Source of the DNA: Nitrospira defluvii
Lineage (GTDB): Bacteria > Nitrospirota > Nitrospiria > Nitrospirales > Nitrospiraceae
Length of the DNA stretch: 64,000 nt
Direction: 5' to 3'
Assembly: GCF_905220995.1 (NCBI RefSeq)
Contig: NZ_CAJNBJ010000017.1
Coordinates: 496,001 to 560,000 of the forward strand
Shown: piece after piece, positions 43,736 to 52,797 of the stretch
Numbering within the stretch: position 1 is the first letter of the stretch
How the letters are laid out: each line of letters begins with the position of its first letter
Translations under genes and position numbers: made by a program
The notes under the pieces: model-generated
Database searches by the model: none
What the model was told of the DNA's origin: nothing
What the model saw: the letters and a program-made list of their open reading frames with translations, nothing else

Positions 43736-44065
43736 TTAGCGATTTTTTTCCACATAGGCATCCACAAAGGCTGTAATGCCGATCCCTCCGGCCTGGGTCG
43801 CCAATTTGGCAATTTCCTGGTCGTAGAAGGAGTACCAGACCTGCTCTCCCTTCCGTTCCAAAAGGCCTTTCGGAACAGTTTCCCGCATGTTTTTAATAAG
43901 ATAGGAGATAAAGTAGGCTTCGAATTCTTGCCCGGCTTTATGCAGTGCCGAGGTGGATGTCTGTGCAATCTGGCCCTGCCCATTTGTACGCTCTAGCCCG
44001 GCTGGTTGGGCGGCGGACATCTGCGCCAGATCCATCTGACCGGCCAAAAAATCTCGTATTTCCAT
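43736..44065 (-). CDS. flgJ: FlgJ-like rod-binding protein (no muramidase domain)
   Basis: Protein of 109 residues corresponding to the N-terminal Rod-binding domain of FlgJ: LHKAGQEFEAYFISYLIKNM, then GLLERKGEQVWYSFYDQEIA and KLATQAGGIGITAFVDAYV. The C-terminal peptidoglycan hydrolase domain of enterobacterial FlgJ is absent, as in many non-gamma lineages, so a separate hydrolase must open the wall. It acts as the rod cap in the periplasm. Located 19 nt after flgI. The start has no close ribosome site. Confidence 0.92.
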   Translation of the reverse strand: MEIRDFLAGQMDLAQMSAAQPAGLERTNGQGQIAQTSTSALHKAGQEFEAYFISYLIKNMRETVPKGLLERKGEQVWYSFYDQEIAKLATQAGGIGITAFVDAYVEKNR

Positions 44066-44084
44066 GGAGTTTTAGTATCCTCTC

Positions 44085-45395
44085 TTACACAATCTCAAGA
44101 TTCGCTTGAAGGGCACCGGCGGCGCGGAGGGCCGACAAGATCGCCACCAGATCCCGTGGGGTCACCCCGACGGCATTCAGCGCCCGCACTACTTCTCCGA
44201 GGGTCACCGTCTGATCCACGACAATCAGCCGTGACTGTTCCTCAGCGACATCCGTCTGCACATCAGGCGTGACGGTGGTCTGGCCCTGAGTCGAGCCGAT
44301 CACCGGAGCCGGAGGCTGCGACACATTCAACGTGTTCTTCACGGAGATCGTGAGGTTCCCATGCGAAATCGCGCAGGTAGAGAGCCGAACGTGCTCGCCG
44401 AGTACCACGGTACCGGTGCGCTCGTTCACTACGACCTTCGCGGCGACGTCGACGCTGACATCCAGACCTTCCATCGTGGCGATGTATTCCACTACCCGCC
44501 CGTGAAACGATGAGGGAAGTGTGGTCTTGACCAGCCCCGCATTGACCGGGACTGCGGTTCCCTTCCCGAAGGTCCCGTCAATGGCTTCCGCCGTGCGAAT
44601 CGCCGTGGTGAAGTCAGGGTGCCGCAGCAAGACGGAGACGGTGTCCCAGGTGTCGATGTCCACAGCGACTTCTTTTTCCACGATGGCGCCGGCGGGAACC
44701 ACCCCTGCCGCCTGATGATTTTTCGTGACCGTCGCCCCGCCTGCCCCTCCGGTGCCGCCTAGAAACCCGCCGATGGAGACCGGCCCTTGAGCGACGGCAA
44801 AGACCTGCTGGTTGGGAGCCTTTAACGGGGTCGAGAGCAACGTGCCGCCTTGCAGACTCTTCGCATTGGCCATCGAGGAGACCACGGCGTCGAGCGTCAT
44901 GCCGGGCTTCACAAACGGCGGCAGCTTGGCCGTGACCATCACCGATGCAATGTTACGCGTGAGCAATTGGATGGGATCGATGACCAAGTTGATGCCCATC
45001 TTATTCAACATGGACATCATGGCTTGAATGGTAAATTGTCCGCCGATGACCTGGTCGCCGGTGCGATCCAGACCGACCACCAAACCATACCCGATCAATT
45101 GGTTTTCCCGCACGCCTTCGATGGTGGCCACATCCTTGACACGCACGGCATGAGCCATCGACACGCTGAACAACGACAGAGTCAGGAAGGCGAGCATGCC
45201 GACCGCGGTTCGACGAAACCAGGCGTGTACCGGTGGCGGGGGTGCGGTGGCTGGAGCGGCTTTCGGTTGAGGAGGCATCCATGAGCGCGTCAATTGCTCC
45301 GGGTCCACGCCGGGCGTGCGCAGCACCCCGCTGGACATCATCAGACGAAACGTTTGCATGATCATCGCCCGTTGTTGTTTACGTGGCATCGACAT
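44085..45395 (-). CDS. flgI: FlgI flagellar P-ring protein
   Basis: P-ring subunit. From ATG 45395 (AGGAG upstream) it is 436 residues, longer than the usual about 370 because roughly 65 extra residues precede the signal-peptide core MLAFLTLSLFSVSMAHA. The mature part is typical: VRVKDVATIEGVRENQLIGY, GLVVGLDRTGDQ, ASVMVTAKLPPFVKPGMTLD, and C-terminal ALNAVGVTPRDLVAILSALR. A later start would give an ordinary signal peptide but no good ribosome site is visible there. It forms the bushing around the rod in the peptidoglycan layer. Presence of both P- and L-ring genes indicates a Gram-negative envelope. Confidence 0.93.
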   Translation of the reverse strand: MSMPRKQQRAMIMQTFRLMMSSGVLRTPGVDPEQLTRSWMPPQPKAAPATAPPPPVHAWFRRTAVGMLAFLTLSLFSVSMAHAVRVKDVATIEGVRENQLIGYGLVVGLDRTGDQVIGGQFTIQAMMSMLNKMGINLVIDPIQLLTRNIASVMVTAKLPPFVKPGMTLDAVVSSMANAKSLQGGTLLSTPLKAPNQQVFAVAQGPVSIGGFLGGTGGAGGATVTKNHQAAGVVPAGAIVEKEVAVDIDTWDTVSVLLRHPDFTTAIRTAEAIDGTFGKGTAVPVNAGLVKTTLPSSFHGRVVEYIATMEGLDVSVDVAAKVVVNERTGTVVLGEHVRLSTCAISHGNLTISVKNTLNVSQPPAPVIGSTQGQTTVTPDVQTDVAEEQSRLIVVDQTVTLGEVVRALNAVGVTPRDLVAILSALRAAGALQANLEIV

Positions 45396-45438
45396 GATGA
45401 CTCCTGTCTCGCTCCCGTGGCGTATCACGATCCTGCAA

Positions 45439-46155
45439 TCAGAACGGATAGACCCAGTCCAGCAATCGCACGAACCACCCCGGCCGTTGGACGTCGTCTA
45501 CGACTCCTAGCCCAGAGTATTCAATCTTGGCGTCGGCAATCGCGCTGGATTGCACGGTATTCTTGGTGTTGACGTCGACCCGTCGGACGATGCCGCCGAT
45601 CGTCATGATCTGCCGTTCCGAGTTGACGGTGACCTCCCGACGCCCTTCGATGCGCAAATCGCCGTTCGGGAGCACTTCGGTCACGATGGCGGAGATGGTT
45701 CCCGTCAACGTATCCTCGCGGTTGGTCGCCCCCTTCCCGCCGAACTTGTTTTTCGCACTGGCGTCGATGCCGAATCCGCGCTTGGCCTCTCCGCCCAACC
45801 TGATTCCCGGCAGACCGAGGTAGCCCATGCCGGTCCCCCCGAAGCCGTTGGAAATCGTGGAGTCCTTCTCCGCACTCGTGTCGGCGCTCTTCGACCCCTT
45901 GTGTTTTTCAGAGATCAGAATCGTGATGATGTCGCCCGCCCGCATCGCCCGCAGGTCTTCATAGAGATAGGCCCGGCCGTTTTCTTCTTGCCAGAGCGAC
46001 CCTGTCGTCTTCGGCGGCAGCAATTTCGCCACTTCGGTCTTGCTTGGCTTCGCGGTCGGCGAACTGGAACAGCCGGTCATGACGCACAGCGTCAGGCCGC
46101 ACAGCAGTATGCCGATTCGCCGACACCCAACATTCGATCGCTTAGAAGCTGACAC
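45439..46155 (-). CDS. flgH: FlgH flagellar L-ring lipoprotein
   Basis: L-ring protein of 238 residues. The start is taken as GTG at 46155, overlapping the flgA 3' end, with GGGGGTGG upstream; earlier in-frame ATGs would lie inside flgA. The lipoprotein signal is LLCGLTLCVMTGCSSSP, with Cys lipidation site. Mature sequence: SLWQEENGRAYLYEDLRAMR, DIITILISE, IVTEVLPNGDLRIEGRREVT and C-terminal WFVRLLDWVYPF. It forms the outer-membrane ring around the rod. Confidence 0.93.
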   Translation of the reverse strand: MSASKRSNVGCRRIGILLCGLTLCVMTGCSSSPTAKPSKTEVAKLLPPKTTGSLWQEENGRAYLYEDLRAMRAGDIITILISEKHKGSKSADTSAEKDSTISNGFGGTGMGYLGLPGIRLGGEAKRGFGIDASAKNKFGGKGATNREDTLTGTISAIVTEVLPNGDLRIEGRREVTVNSERQIMTIGGIVRRVDVNTKNTVQSSAIADAKIEYSGLGVVDDVQRPGWFVRLLDWVYPF

Positions 46156-46939
46156 GTACCACCCCCGGAGCAACGACCGTCGCCCGCAAATCTTTCCCGG
46201 AATCGACATTGGAGACAGTGATGGTTTGTCCCAACTCCCCGTGCGACTTGGTAACGCCGACGGTTTGGATCGACAGCCCTCCCTGTCGAGCTTCAATCGT
46301 GACTCGATCGCCTTTGTGGACAACAAAGGGTCGCCGGACCGAGGTCAGCCTGATCGCATTCTGCGGCGGCAGCGGGCGAATGGCGGCTTTGCCGATGACG
46401 TCGGCAGGAGTGGTCGCAAACGGTTGCTTCAAATCGAACAGGACAATTCGCTCGGTAGAGACGTCATCGACCGCGATCTCCTCATCGGCCTTGATCGCAC
46501 GCACCGGGACCACCACATCGACCAGAGCGGCGACATCGGCCGTGGCTTCAATGGTCTTGATAAAGCGGCCGTTCACTGCCAGATGAATTTGAAACACGCG
46601 TCGGCCGAGCGGCTCCTCCGACCGAGTGCCGCTGACCTGTACATCAAGGGATCCTGCTGGCACCGAAATCGGCTGTTGCGGCTCGCCCAGTGACACCTGA
46701 CAATCGGCGGCCCGGCCTGCGAGCTCCCGCTTCACGAAATCGTGAATGACCCCGCGCAGCTGCTCCGGATAGATGAGACGTTTCCCGCGTGCGTGCGGCA
46801 GACCCTGCGCGCTGTGGGCCAGGGCTTCATGTACGCGGAACAACGGCCGGACCGGTGTCTTCTCCCCTGCCGATGCAGGCAACACCGCGCCCGTGACCAG
46901 GCTGAGCGTAACAACACTGATGAGGCCGACGTGGTTCAC
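46142..46939 (-). CDS. flgA: FlgA P-ring assembly chaperone
   Basis: Periplasmic chaperone of 265 residues with signal peptide VNHVGLISVVTLSLVTGAVL ending near PASAG. The C-terminal SAF domain is clear: VVPVRAIKADEEIAVDDVST, AIRPLPPQNAIRLTSVRRPF, VHKGDRVTIEARQGGLSIQT. The start is GTG at 46939, spaced suitably from GAAGG; a GTG at 46948 is also in frame. It assists FlgI polymerisation. The gene overlaps flgH by 14 nt. Confidence 0.92.
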   Translation of the reverse strand: MNHVGLISVVTLSLVTGAVLPASAGEKTPVRPLFRVHEALAHSAQGLPHARGKRLIYPEQLRGVIHDFVKRELAGRAADCQVSLGEPQQPISVPAGSLDVQVSGTRSEEPLGRRVFQIHLAVNGRFIKTIEATADVAALVDVVVPVRAIKADEEIAVDDVSTERIVLFDLKQPFATTPADVIGKAAIRPLPPQNAIRLTSVRRPFVVHKGDRVTIEARQGGLSIQTVGVTKSHGELGQTITVSNVDSGKDLRATVVAPGVVRVSF

Positions 46940-46972
46940 TGGTATCACCCTTCGTTGAAGGTACGGCGCCGA

Positions 46973-47764
46973 TTACCGACGGAGATTGTTGGCGATCTGC
47001 ATCATTTCATCGGATGCCTGGATCGTCTTCGAGTTAATTTCATAACTTCGTTGGGCGATGATCATGTTGACCATTTCTTCCGCCAAATTGACGTTGGAGC
47101 TTTCCAGAAACCCCTGTTGCAAGGTGCCGAAGCCGGTGGAGAATCCGCCGGTTCCCTGCTGCGCCGGACCTGAGGCAAAGCTGTCCAGGAACAGGTTGCT
47201 GCCCATTGCAACCAGGCCGGACGGATTGTCGAACCGCACAAGCTGAATCTGGCCGACCTGTGAGGCTTGGGTCACACCGGGAAGCAGCACGGAGACGGTG
47301 CCGTCTTGGCCGATATCGATCTTCAGCGCGCCGGATGGGATCGTGATCACAGGGGTGAGCTGATCGCCGTCGCCGGTCACAAGGTTGCCGACGTTGTCGC
47401 GCTTGAACGAGCCATTGCGGGTATACATGATCGTGCCATCCGGTCTGGCCACCTGGAAGAAGCCGGCTCCGTCGATGGCCAGATCGAGATCGTTGCTCGT
47501 CTGTCGCATGTTGCCCTGCATCCACTCCTTGGCCACCGTGATGGGACGGACGCCGCCGCCGACCTGGACGCCGACGGGAAACACACCGACGTTCGAGGCA
47601 TTCGTGCCGGGCAACCGCTGGATTTGATACAGCAGGTCGCCGAATTCCGCCCGACTGCGCTTGAAGGCGTTGGTGTTGACGTTCGCAAGGTTATTGGCGA
47701 TGGTGTCGACGTTGAGTTGCTGAGCCGTCATACCCGTCGCCGCAGTCCACATAGCACGAATCAT
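46973..47764 (-). CDS. flgG: FlgG distal rod protein
   Basis: Distal rod protein of 263 residues, the standard length. N-terminal MIRAMWTAATGMTAQQLNVD followed by TIANNLANVNTNAFKRSRAE and C-terminal EEMVNMIIAQRSYEINSKTI are diagnostic, and the middle holds the FlgG-specific LLYQIQRLPGT. Ribosome site AGGAGGG. It is 12 nt downstream of flgF. Confidence 0.97.
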   Translation of the reverse strand: MIRAMWTAATGMTAQQLNVDTIANNLANVNTNAFKRSRAEFGDLLYQIQRLPGTNASNVGVFPVGVQVGGGVRPITVAKEWMQGNMRQTSNDLDLAIDGAGFFQVARPDGTIMYTRNGSFKRDNVGNLVTGDGDQLTPVITIPSGALKIDIGQDGTVSVLLPGVTQASQVGQIQLVRFDNPSGLVAMGSNLFLDSFASGPAQQGTGGFSTGFGTLQQGFLESSNVNLAEEMVNMIIAQRSYEINSKTIQASDEMMQIANNLRR

Positions 47765-47776
47765 AAAACCCTCCTC

Positions 47777-48541
47777 TTACACTCGACCCAGATCCTGAAT
47801 AGCCGTCTCCGTCATCCGATCGAGTGTTTGAATCAGCTTCTGCGCCGACTCATAACTCCGCATGCCCTGAATCATCTTCACCATTTCGGTTAACGAATTG
47901 ACGTTCGACTCCTCGATATGCCCCGGTTGCAGCCGTGGCTTCACCACGGTGGTCGGTTTGCCGCCGACGAACAGTCCTTCCGCGTATTTATGCGGCATGT
48001 CGGATTCCGGAAATTCGACCACCTTGATGTTGCCGATCGTGTTGCCGTCGACCTGAATCGCGCCTTCGGTGTTGATCTGGATATTGCCGGGCGGAACCCT
48101 GATCTCGCCTTTGGTGCCCATCACAGGCTGTCCGAGGTTCGTCACGAGTCGGCGCTGGCCGTCGAGGGAGAAAATGCCATTGCGGGTATAGCCGACCCCG
48201 TTGGGGGTTTTGACCTCAAAAAACCCATCCGTCTGGATGGCGACATCGAGCGGGTTGCCGGTGATGCGGATGCGGCCCGGCTCAAACGTCGTGCGCACAC
48301 CATGGGCTTCCGCAAACACCCGTTCGCTCGGACCGGGCGGGCGAGTGGAGATCGTCGACACGATTCCGTGTGTGGAACCGCCCATGCCAACCGAGCTCGC
48401 GCGGGCAAAGAGTCCACGGAACCCTTGCTGGTCTTGTTTGAAGCCGGCCGTATTGACGTTCGCCAAATTGTTGGCGAATACCTGCAGTTGCTTTTCTTGA
48501 GCAACTGCGCCGGAAAGAATGGGATAGATCGCTCGATTCAT
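47777..48541 (-). CDS. flgF: FlgF proximal rod protein
   Basis: Rod protein of 254 residues starting at ATG 48541 (AGGAAGG upstream); an open frame further upstream crosses the promoter and is not coding. N-terminal MNRAIYPILSGAVAQEKQLQ with VFANNLANVNTAGFKQDQQG and C-terminal NSLTEMVKMIQGMRSYESAQ fit FlgF. First gene of the flgF-flgG-flgA-flgH-flgI-flgJ set, with a sigma-54 promoter 42-57 nt before it. Confidence 0.94.
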   Translation of the reverse strand: MNRAIYPILSGAVAQEKQLQVFANNLANVNTAGFKQDQQGFRGLFARASSVGMGGSTHGIVSTISTRPPGPSERVFAEAHGVRTTFEPGRIRITGNPLDVAIQTDGFFEVKTPNGVGYTRNGIFSLDGQRRLVTNLGQPVMGTKGEIRVPPGNIQINTEGAIQVDGNTIGNIKVVEFPESDMPHKYAEGLFVGGKPTTVVKPRLQPGHIEESNVNSLTEMVKMIQGMRSYESAQKLIQTLDRMTETAIQDLGRV

Positions 48542-48582
48542 GTATTTCTGTCCTGCCTTCCTAATGCTCCACCGGGAGAGAT

Positions 48583-48598
48583 AGCAATGCACATGCCA
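48583..48598 (-). promoter_or_regulatory. Sigma-54 promoter of flgF
   Basis: Minus strand TGGCATG-TGCA-TTGCT, with GG-N10-GC spacing exact and only the -24 C changed to T against TGGCACG-N4-TTGCW. The expected transcription start is about 30 nt before the flgF ATG. The rest of the 269-nt gap 48542-48810 has no gene. Confidence 0.85.
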
Positions 48599-48810
48599 TC
48601 TCCACCCGGCCGTCGCCGCAATAAGGACTCGATGGGTATCTGAAATAAAATGTGAACGATTGCCGATAGATGCGCGTGGAGTCGGAGCGAAGGACACAGG
48701 AGAGGTTCGTGAGAACGTCAGCGAAGGCCGTCAAGGACACACGATCCGTGGAAGTCTTTGCCGGTGACTAGGAAAGTCCTGCCTACAGATGCGGATGAGG
48801 GGGCGAAATG

Positions 48811-49686
48811 TTAGGCGGCAAGCGTGGAGGTCGGATGGGGAAGCGACGCCTCAGCGGCAACGGCAGTCCCCCTCAGGCTGCCGCCTTCCACACGCGTTCG
48901 TTCCAACGCGCGAACCGCGGCATCAATCAACTCCTGGGCATCGACTCCATCACGACTGGATAGGCTGATGCCGATGCGGCTGCTAAGGAGTAACTCTTGT
49001 CGATCGAGGGTGACTGGATGGGCGATCGTGGCCTGCATCTTCTTCGCAATCGCCAGGACCTCCTCCGACGTCGTCACATCCTCCAATAGAACCGCGAACC
49101 GCGCTTCCGCAAGCCTGGCGACCACGTCGGTCGTCCGCAATGCGCTTTTCACGCGTGCGGCCTGTACACGGTACATCAGATTCCGGTTGAGCATGGCATA
49201 GGCGTCGGTTTCCGGCGTGAAGTGCTCAAGTTCAATCACCAGAACGGCTGCCTGCCCTCCTTCCTTCTGGGCCCGGATCAACGCTTGCTTCAGAAGGGAA
49301 AGAAACAAGCGATACATCGGCAACCCCGTCACCGCGTCGTACGTATGCACCGCGCCGACCAAGGAAATCGGCGTCGCCGTAGCCGTAGCGGAATCAGCCA
49401 CGGGGTTCCGCGTGGTCCAGCTGGCCGCCCCGAAAATCAACAGGGAAAAGACCACTCCCACCATGACCATGAGCGGATAGGCGGTTAACGCCGACAGGGT
49501 GAGCAGCCCCACGGAAGCGGTCCAGTACAATCCTCCCGCCATAAACAGGATACAGGCCACGACGCCGAATCTGGCGGCATCACTCGAACCTGAATGGGTG
49601 AGAGATTCCGAGCAGCAGGGCCGGTAGACGGACTTCGATCCGTTGGAGTCGCGGCCGTCGGTAGATACGGATGGGGGCACGCTCAT
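48811..49686 (-). CDS. Membrane protein with degenerate GGDEF domain
   Basis: Protein of 291 residues. Two membrane helices (about 40-62 and 68-88) precede a GGDEF-type fold (about 108-280) that begins with YDAVTGLPMYRLFLSLL, the usual DxLTGLpNR entry. The catalytic GG(D/E)EF loop is replaced by AEARF (RLAEARFAVLLED), so cyclase activity is not expected; there is no RxxD I-site either. It may bind nucleotide or act as a structural or regulatory relic. No ribosome site helps to choose between ATG 49686 and GTG 49698. It lies 158 nt after fliA and ends the export gene run. Confidence 0.82.
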   Translation of the reverse strand: MSVPPSVSTDGRDSNGSKSVYRPCCSESLTHSGSSDAARFGVVACILFMAGGLYWTASVGLLTLSALTAYPLMVMVGVVFSLLIFGAASWTTRNPVADSATATATPISLVGAVHTYDAVTGLPMYRLFLSLLKQALIRAQKEGGQAAVLVIELEHFTPETDAYAMLNRNLMYRVQAARVKSALRTTDVVARLAEARFAVLLEDVTTSEEVLAIAKKMQATIAHPVTLDRQELLLSSRIGISLSSRDGVDAQELIDAAVRALERTRVEGGSLRGTAVAAEASLPHPTSTLAA

Positions 49687-49844
49687 AGGCGCAGGCACAC
49701 AGGATTGATGGATGATGGACCACAGGGTCTAGACGGTATCGGAGGAGTAGTGGGGAAACTGTAGGAAGGAGTGCCGCTGCGAGGCCCTCAAGGCGGAGCC
49801 GGAAACAACGGATAGTAACGGGAAGCAGTATTTACGTACGTCTG

Positions 49845-50606
49845 CTATACATCGACCGGTTCAAGTCTGGCCTTGAGATGGAGAATGGCTTTCGAATGGA
49901 TCTGACAGACTCGTGACTCAGTGACCTTGAGCGCCTGCCCGATCTCCTTCATGGTCAGTTCCTCAAAGTAGTAGAGAGACAAGACGAGCCGCTCCTTTTC
50001 AGGCAGATCCTGGATCGCGGTTTCCAACACATGGCGGGCCCGCTCGCTCACCAGCATAGACAGCGGATCCGGTTGGTTGGAGTCGGTCAGCATGCTGATG
50101 ATTTTGTGCCCATCGGCATCTTGCACACCCAGATCGTCGAGGCTGATGACAACCGCTCCCCGTGATCGGGTCAAGAACTCATCCAGCTCCTCTTGCGACA
50201 TCTTCAGCTCCTTGCCGACTTCCTGATCCGTCGGTGGACGACCGAGGCGATGGAGGAGCTCGGAATAGGTCTTCTGCAAGAGGGTGATGCGTTCATGGAC
50301 CGAGCGCGGAATCCAATCCATGGAGCGGATCTCGTCGAGCATGGCCCCTCGGATACGGAATTCTGCATAGGTTTTGAATTTGGCCTCGCGCGTCGGATCG
50401 TATTTATCCATCGCATCCATGAGCCCCATGATGCCAACGGACATCAAGTCTTCCGCGTCCATATAGGCCGGCAAGCGAAACGCCAATCGATGGGCCATGG
50501 CTTTGACGACGTGGGTAAACTCCTGAATGACCCGTTCACGATCCGCTTCCTCGATCACTCGGCGCGGAGCGTTTCCGGCTGCAAGGGCTTTGCGAGCGTG
50601 CGTCAT
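49845..50606 (-). CDS. fliA: FliA sigma-28 factor
   Basis: Flagellar sigma factor of 253 residues from ATG 50606 (AAAGGA upstream; a TTG three codons earlier is also in frame). Region 2: YMDAEDLMSVGIMGLMDAMD, FKTYAEFRIRGAMLDEIRSM, DWIPRSVHERITLLQ. Region 4: LPEKERLVLSLYYFEELTMK, EIGQALKVTESRVCQIHSKA. It directs RNA polymerase to the TAAA-N15-GCCGATAA promoters seen at fliC, flgM and the YcgR-like gene. Last gene of the flhA-flhF-flhG-fliA order; its activity is blocked by FlgM. Confidence 0.97.
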   Translation of the reverse strand: MTHARKALAAGNAPRRVIEEADRERVIQEFTHVVKAMAHRLAFRLPAYMDAEDLMSVGIMGLMDAMDKYDPTREAKFKTYAEFRIRGAMLDEIRSMDWIPRSVHERITLLQKTYSELLHRLGRPPTDQEVGKELKMSQEELDEFLTRSRGAVVISLDDLGVQDADGHKIISMLTDSNQPDPLSMLVSERARHVLETAIQDLPEKERLVLSLYYFEELTMKEIGQALKVTESRVCQIHSKAILHLKARLEPVDV

Positions 50607-50624
50607 GCGCGACAATCCTTTCGC

Positions 50625-51491
50625 TCAATGCGTCCGCAAGAGTTGTTGCCACAGGAACTGGACGGTTCCCTTCGGAAGCGCCGGTGGCGTCAATTGCGCC
50701 ACCGCTTCCGTCAATTCTCGGAACGCGCGGCTGGCCGGAGCGTGGGGAAAGAGATCAATGACGGCCCGTTGCTGGGTGACCGCCATCGGCACATAGTCGT
50801 CTTGGGGAATCGCTCCCAGGTAGTCCAACGAGATGTGGAGAAACCGGCTCACCGCCACTTCCAACTTTCGGTAAATACGGGCCGCATCCCGTGGCGACTT
50901 CACCATGTTCACCAGCACGTGAAACCGTCGCTCGCGGTACTGTCGCAACAACACCTTCATCAGCGCATAGGCATCGGTGAGCGACGTCGGTTCTGGGGAT
51001 ACCACCACCACGATCGATTGCGCCGCCGCCGCGAAATAGGTGACGGTGGAGGAGATCCCTGCGCCGGTGTCGATCAAGAGGACGTCCATCGTCGAGGCCA
51101 ATCGCTCTAACTCCTCCTGGAGGATCAGTTGTTGCGCTTCCGTGAGGACGGTCAATTGCGAGATCCCGGTGCTCGCGGGCAGCACGGTGATGCCATGGGG
51201 GCCGGTCAGCGCGATGTCTTCGAGCCTGCAGGTCTTGGCGAGCACATGCTCCAACGTATATTTCGGCGTGAGCCCGAGCAGAATATCGACGTTACCCAAT
51301 CCGAGGTCAGCGTCGAGCACCAGGACTTTTTTGCCGATTTGCGCCAACGCGATAGCGGTGTTGGCCACCACGTTGCTTTTTCCCACACCGCCCTTGCCGC
51401 TGGTGACCGTGATCACCTGTGTTCGGGAGGGACCGACGCTCCCGTCACAGAGTCTCAGTTGCGGATCCAAAATTCCTGGTTGCATCGCCAT
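50625..51491 (-). CDS. flhG: FlhG (FleN/YlxH) flagellar number regulator ATPase
   Basis: MinD-type ATPase of 288 residues with TVTSGKGGVGKSNVVANTAI, VLDADLGLGNVDILLGLTPK, and VLLIDTGAGISSTVTYFAAA. The N-terminal segment before the P-loop contains QLRLCDG rather than a clear DQAxxLR activating motif. Together with FlhF it limits flagellar number and site. It sits between flhF and fliA, the typical context, which distinguishes it from the second MinD-like protein at 9762-10709. Confidence 0.93.
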   Translation of the reverse strand: MAMQPGILDPQLRLCDGSVGPSRTQVITVTSGKGGVGKSNVVANTAIALAQIGKKVLVLDADLGLGNVDILLGLTPKYTLEHVLAKTCRLEDIALTGPHGITVLPASTGISQLTVLTEAQQLILQEELERLASTMDVLLIDTGAGISSTVTYFAAAAQSIVVVVSPEPTSLTDAYALMKVLLRQYRERRFHVLVNMVKSPRDAARIYRKLEVAVSRFLHISLDYLGAIPQDDYVPMAVTQQRAVIDLFPHAPASRAFRELTEAVAQLTPPALPKGTVQFLWQQLLRTH

Positions 51492-51519
51492 CGTCTCTCC
51501 CCTGTTATTCGACTACCGA

Positions 51520-52797
51520 CTACCGCGAGTACGTCGTATTCCCCGGTGTGACCGTCGATGGTGCCTGCGAATCCCATGCAGTCTTGGTGCCACCGCCCGG
51601 AGTCCGCACCTGTCCGCCCAACAGGAGGTCCCCCAGTCGATTGACCTGCGCCTGCACCAAGTCATCGGGAACCCGTTGCCCGGTTCCCCAGTACGACAGG
51701 GGAATGCCTGTGCGGTGCGTCGCCTCGAAAATTCCACCGTACCCGGTAGTTTCGTCCAGCTTGGTAAACAGCAGCCGCAGCGAGGGGACATCCACACATT
51801 GACTAGTGCTGACGACAAGGTCGGGCACCCGCGTGCCGGCGGCCAGCACCAAATGCACTTCCATTGGAAGTCCGCGATTCAGCAGGCCCCTCCAGCGCTG
51901 CGCGGTGATCGGTTCGTACGGATTAAATCCCGCCGTATCGATCAGGATGAGCTCCGCCTCCCGTGCACGATCGATCGCCGCCTGGACTTCATCACAGGAT
52001 GCCGCCACCGATAACTCCACGCCCAACACCTCCGCATAGAGCCGTAGGTGCTCCACTGCAGCGGGCCGATAGGTATCCATGGTGATCAGCGCCACGCTCC
52101 GCTGCTCGACGATGCCGAAATGCGTCGCCAATTTGGCGATCGTTGACGTTTTGCCGACACCACTGGGGCCGACGAACAAGGCAATTTTCTGTTCGCCGGC
52201 CGTGCTCAGCAGAGGTCCCGCCGTGGTCACTCGATCGAGCAACACCGTGCGTAACAATTGCAGGGAGGAGTTGCGTTGAGACGCTCCCTGCTCCACCAAT
52301 GTTTCTCGGAGCTCTCGCAGGCAGGCTTCCGCGGTGGCATGCTCGACGCCTTGCGCGAGTAAATCTTCATACACCCGTTGGAAGGACTGTACGGCCATTC
52401 CTTGGGCTTGTGCGGGTGACATCATCCCAGGATTCTGAGCATGACGTGGAGGCGTCAGCAGCGGATGATTGCTGTATTTCGCTCTATCAGGCTTCTGCTC
52501 CATGGCGCCCTGGAGTGTTTTCTGGAAGCGTGATTCCTCCGCCGGCACCGCCGGAGCGGAATTCGTCGCGGAACCGGCCTGGTCGGCGTCATCAAGGAGG
52601 GGGGCTGCGTCAGGGACGGACGCGTCATCCTCAATCGCCGCCATCACTTCGAGAACAGAGCGCCCCAGTAAGCCGAACCCGTTGTCCCATGACCGCACTC
52701 GCTTCGTGGACAAAATGACGGCATCCGGCCCGAGCGTCTCCTTGATGGAGCGGATGGCCTCATGCATCGACGCGACGTGAAAGGTCCGTACCTTCAT
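51520..52797 (-). CDS. flhF: FlhF SRP-type GTPase
   Basis: GTPase of 425 residues. N-terminal basic domain (KVRTFHVASMHEAIRSIKET, LGPDAVILSTKR) followed by a low-complexity linker and the SRP-type NG domain with P-loop FVGPSGVGKTSTIAKLA, ALITMDTYRPAAVEHLRLYA, LILIDTAGFNPYEPITAQR, RLLFTKLDETTGYGGIFEA. It recruits early flagellar components to the cell pole. The start overlaps the flhA stop by 4 nt, so the two are translationally coupled. Confidence 0.95.
   Translation of the reverse strand: MKVRTFHVASMHEAIRSIKETLGPDAVILSTKRVRSWDNGFGLLGRSVLEVMAAIEDDASVPDAAPLLDDADQAGSATNSAPAVPAEESRFQKTLQGAMEQKPDRAKYSNHPLLTPPRHAQNPGMMSPAQAQGMAVQSFQRVYEDLLAQGVEHATAEACLRELRETLVEQGASQRNSSLQLLRTVLLDRVTTAGPLLSTAGEQKIALFVGPSGVGKTSTIAKLATHFGIVEQRSVALITMDTYRPAAVEHLRLYAEVLGVELSVAASCDEVQAAIDRAREAELILIDTAGFNPYEPITAQRWRGLLNRGLPMEVHLVLAAGTRVPDLVVSTSQCVDVPSLRLLFTKLDETTGYGGIFEATHRTGIPLSYWGTGQRVPDDLVQAQVNRLGDLLLGGQVRTPGGGTKTAWDSQAPSTVTPGNTTYSR

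Noticed and set aside
48640-48667. GCCGATAG on the plus strand resembling a sigma-28 -10 element
   Set aside because: No correctly spaced TAAA element and no plus-strand gene downstream.
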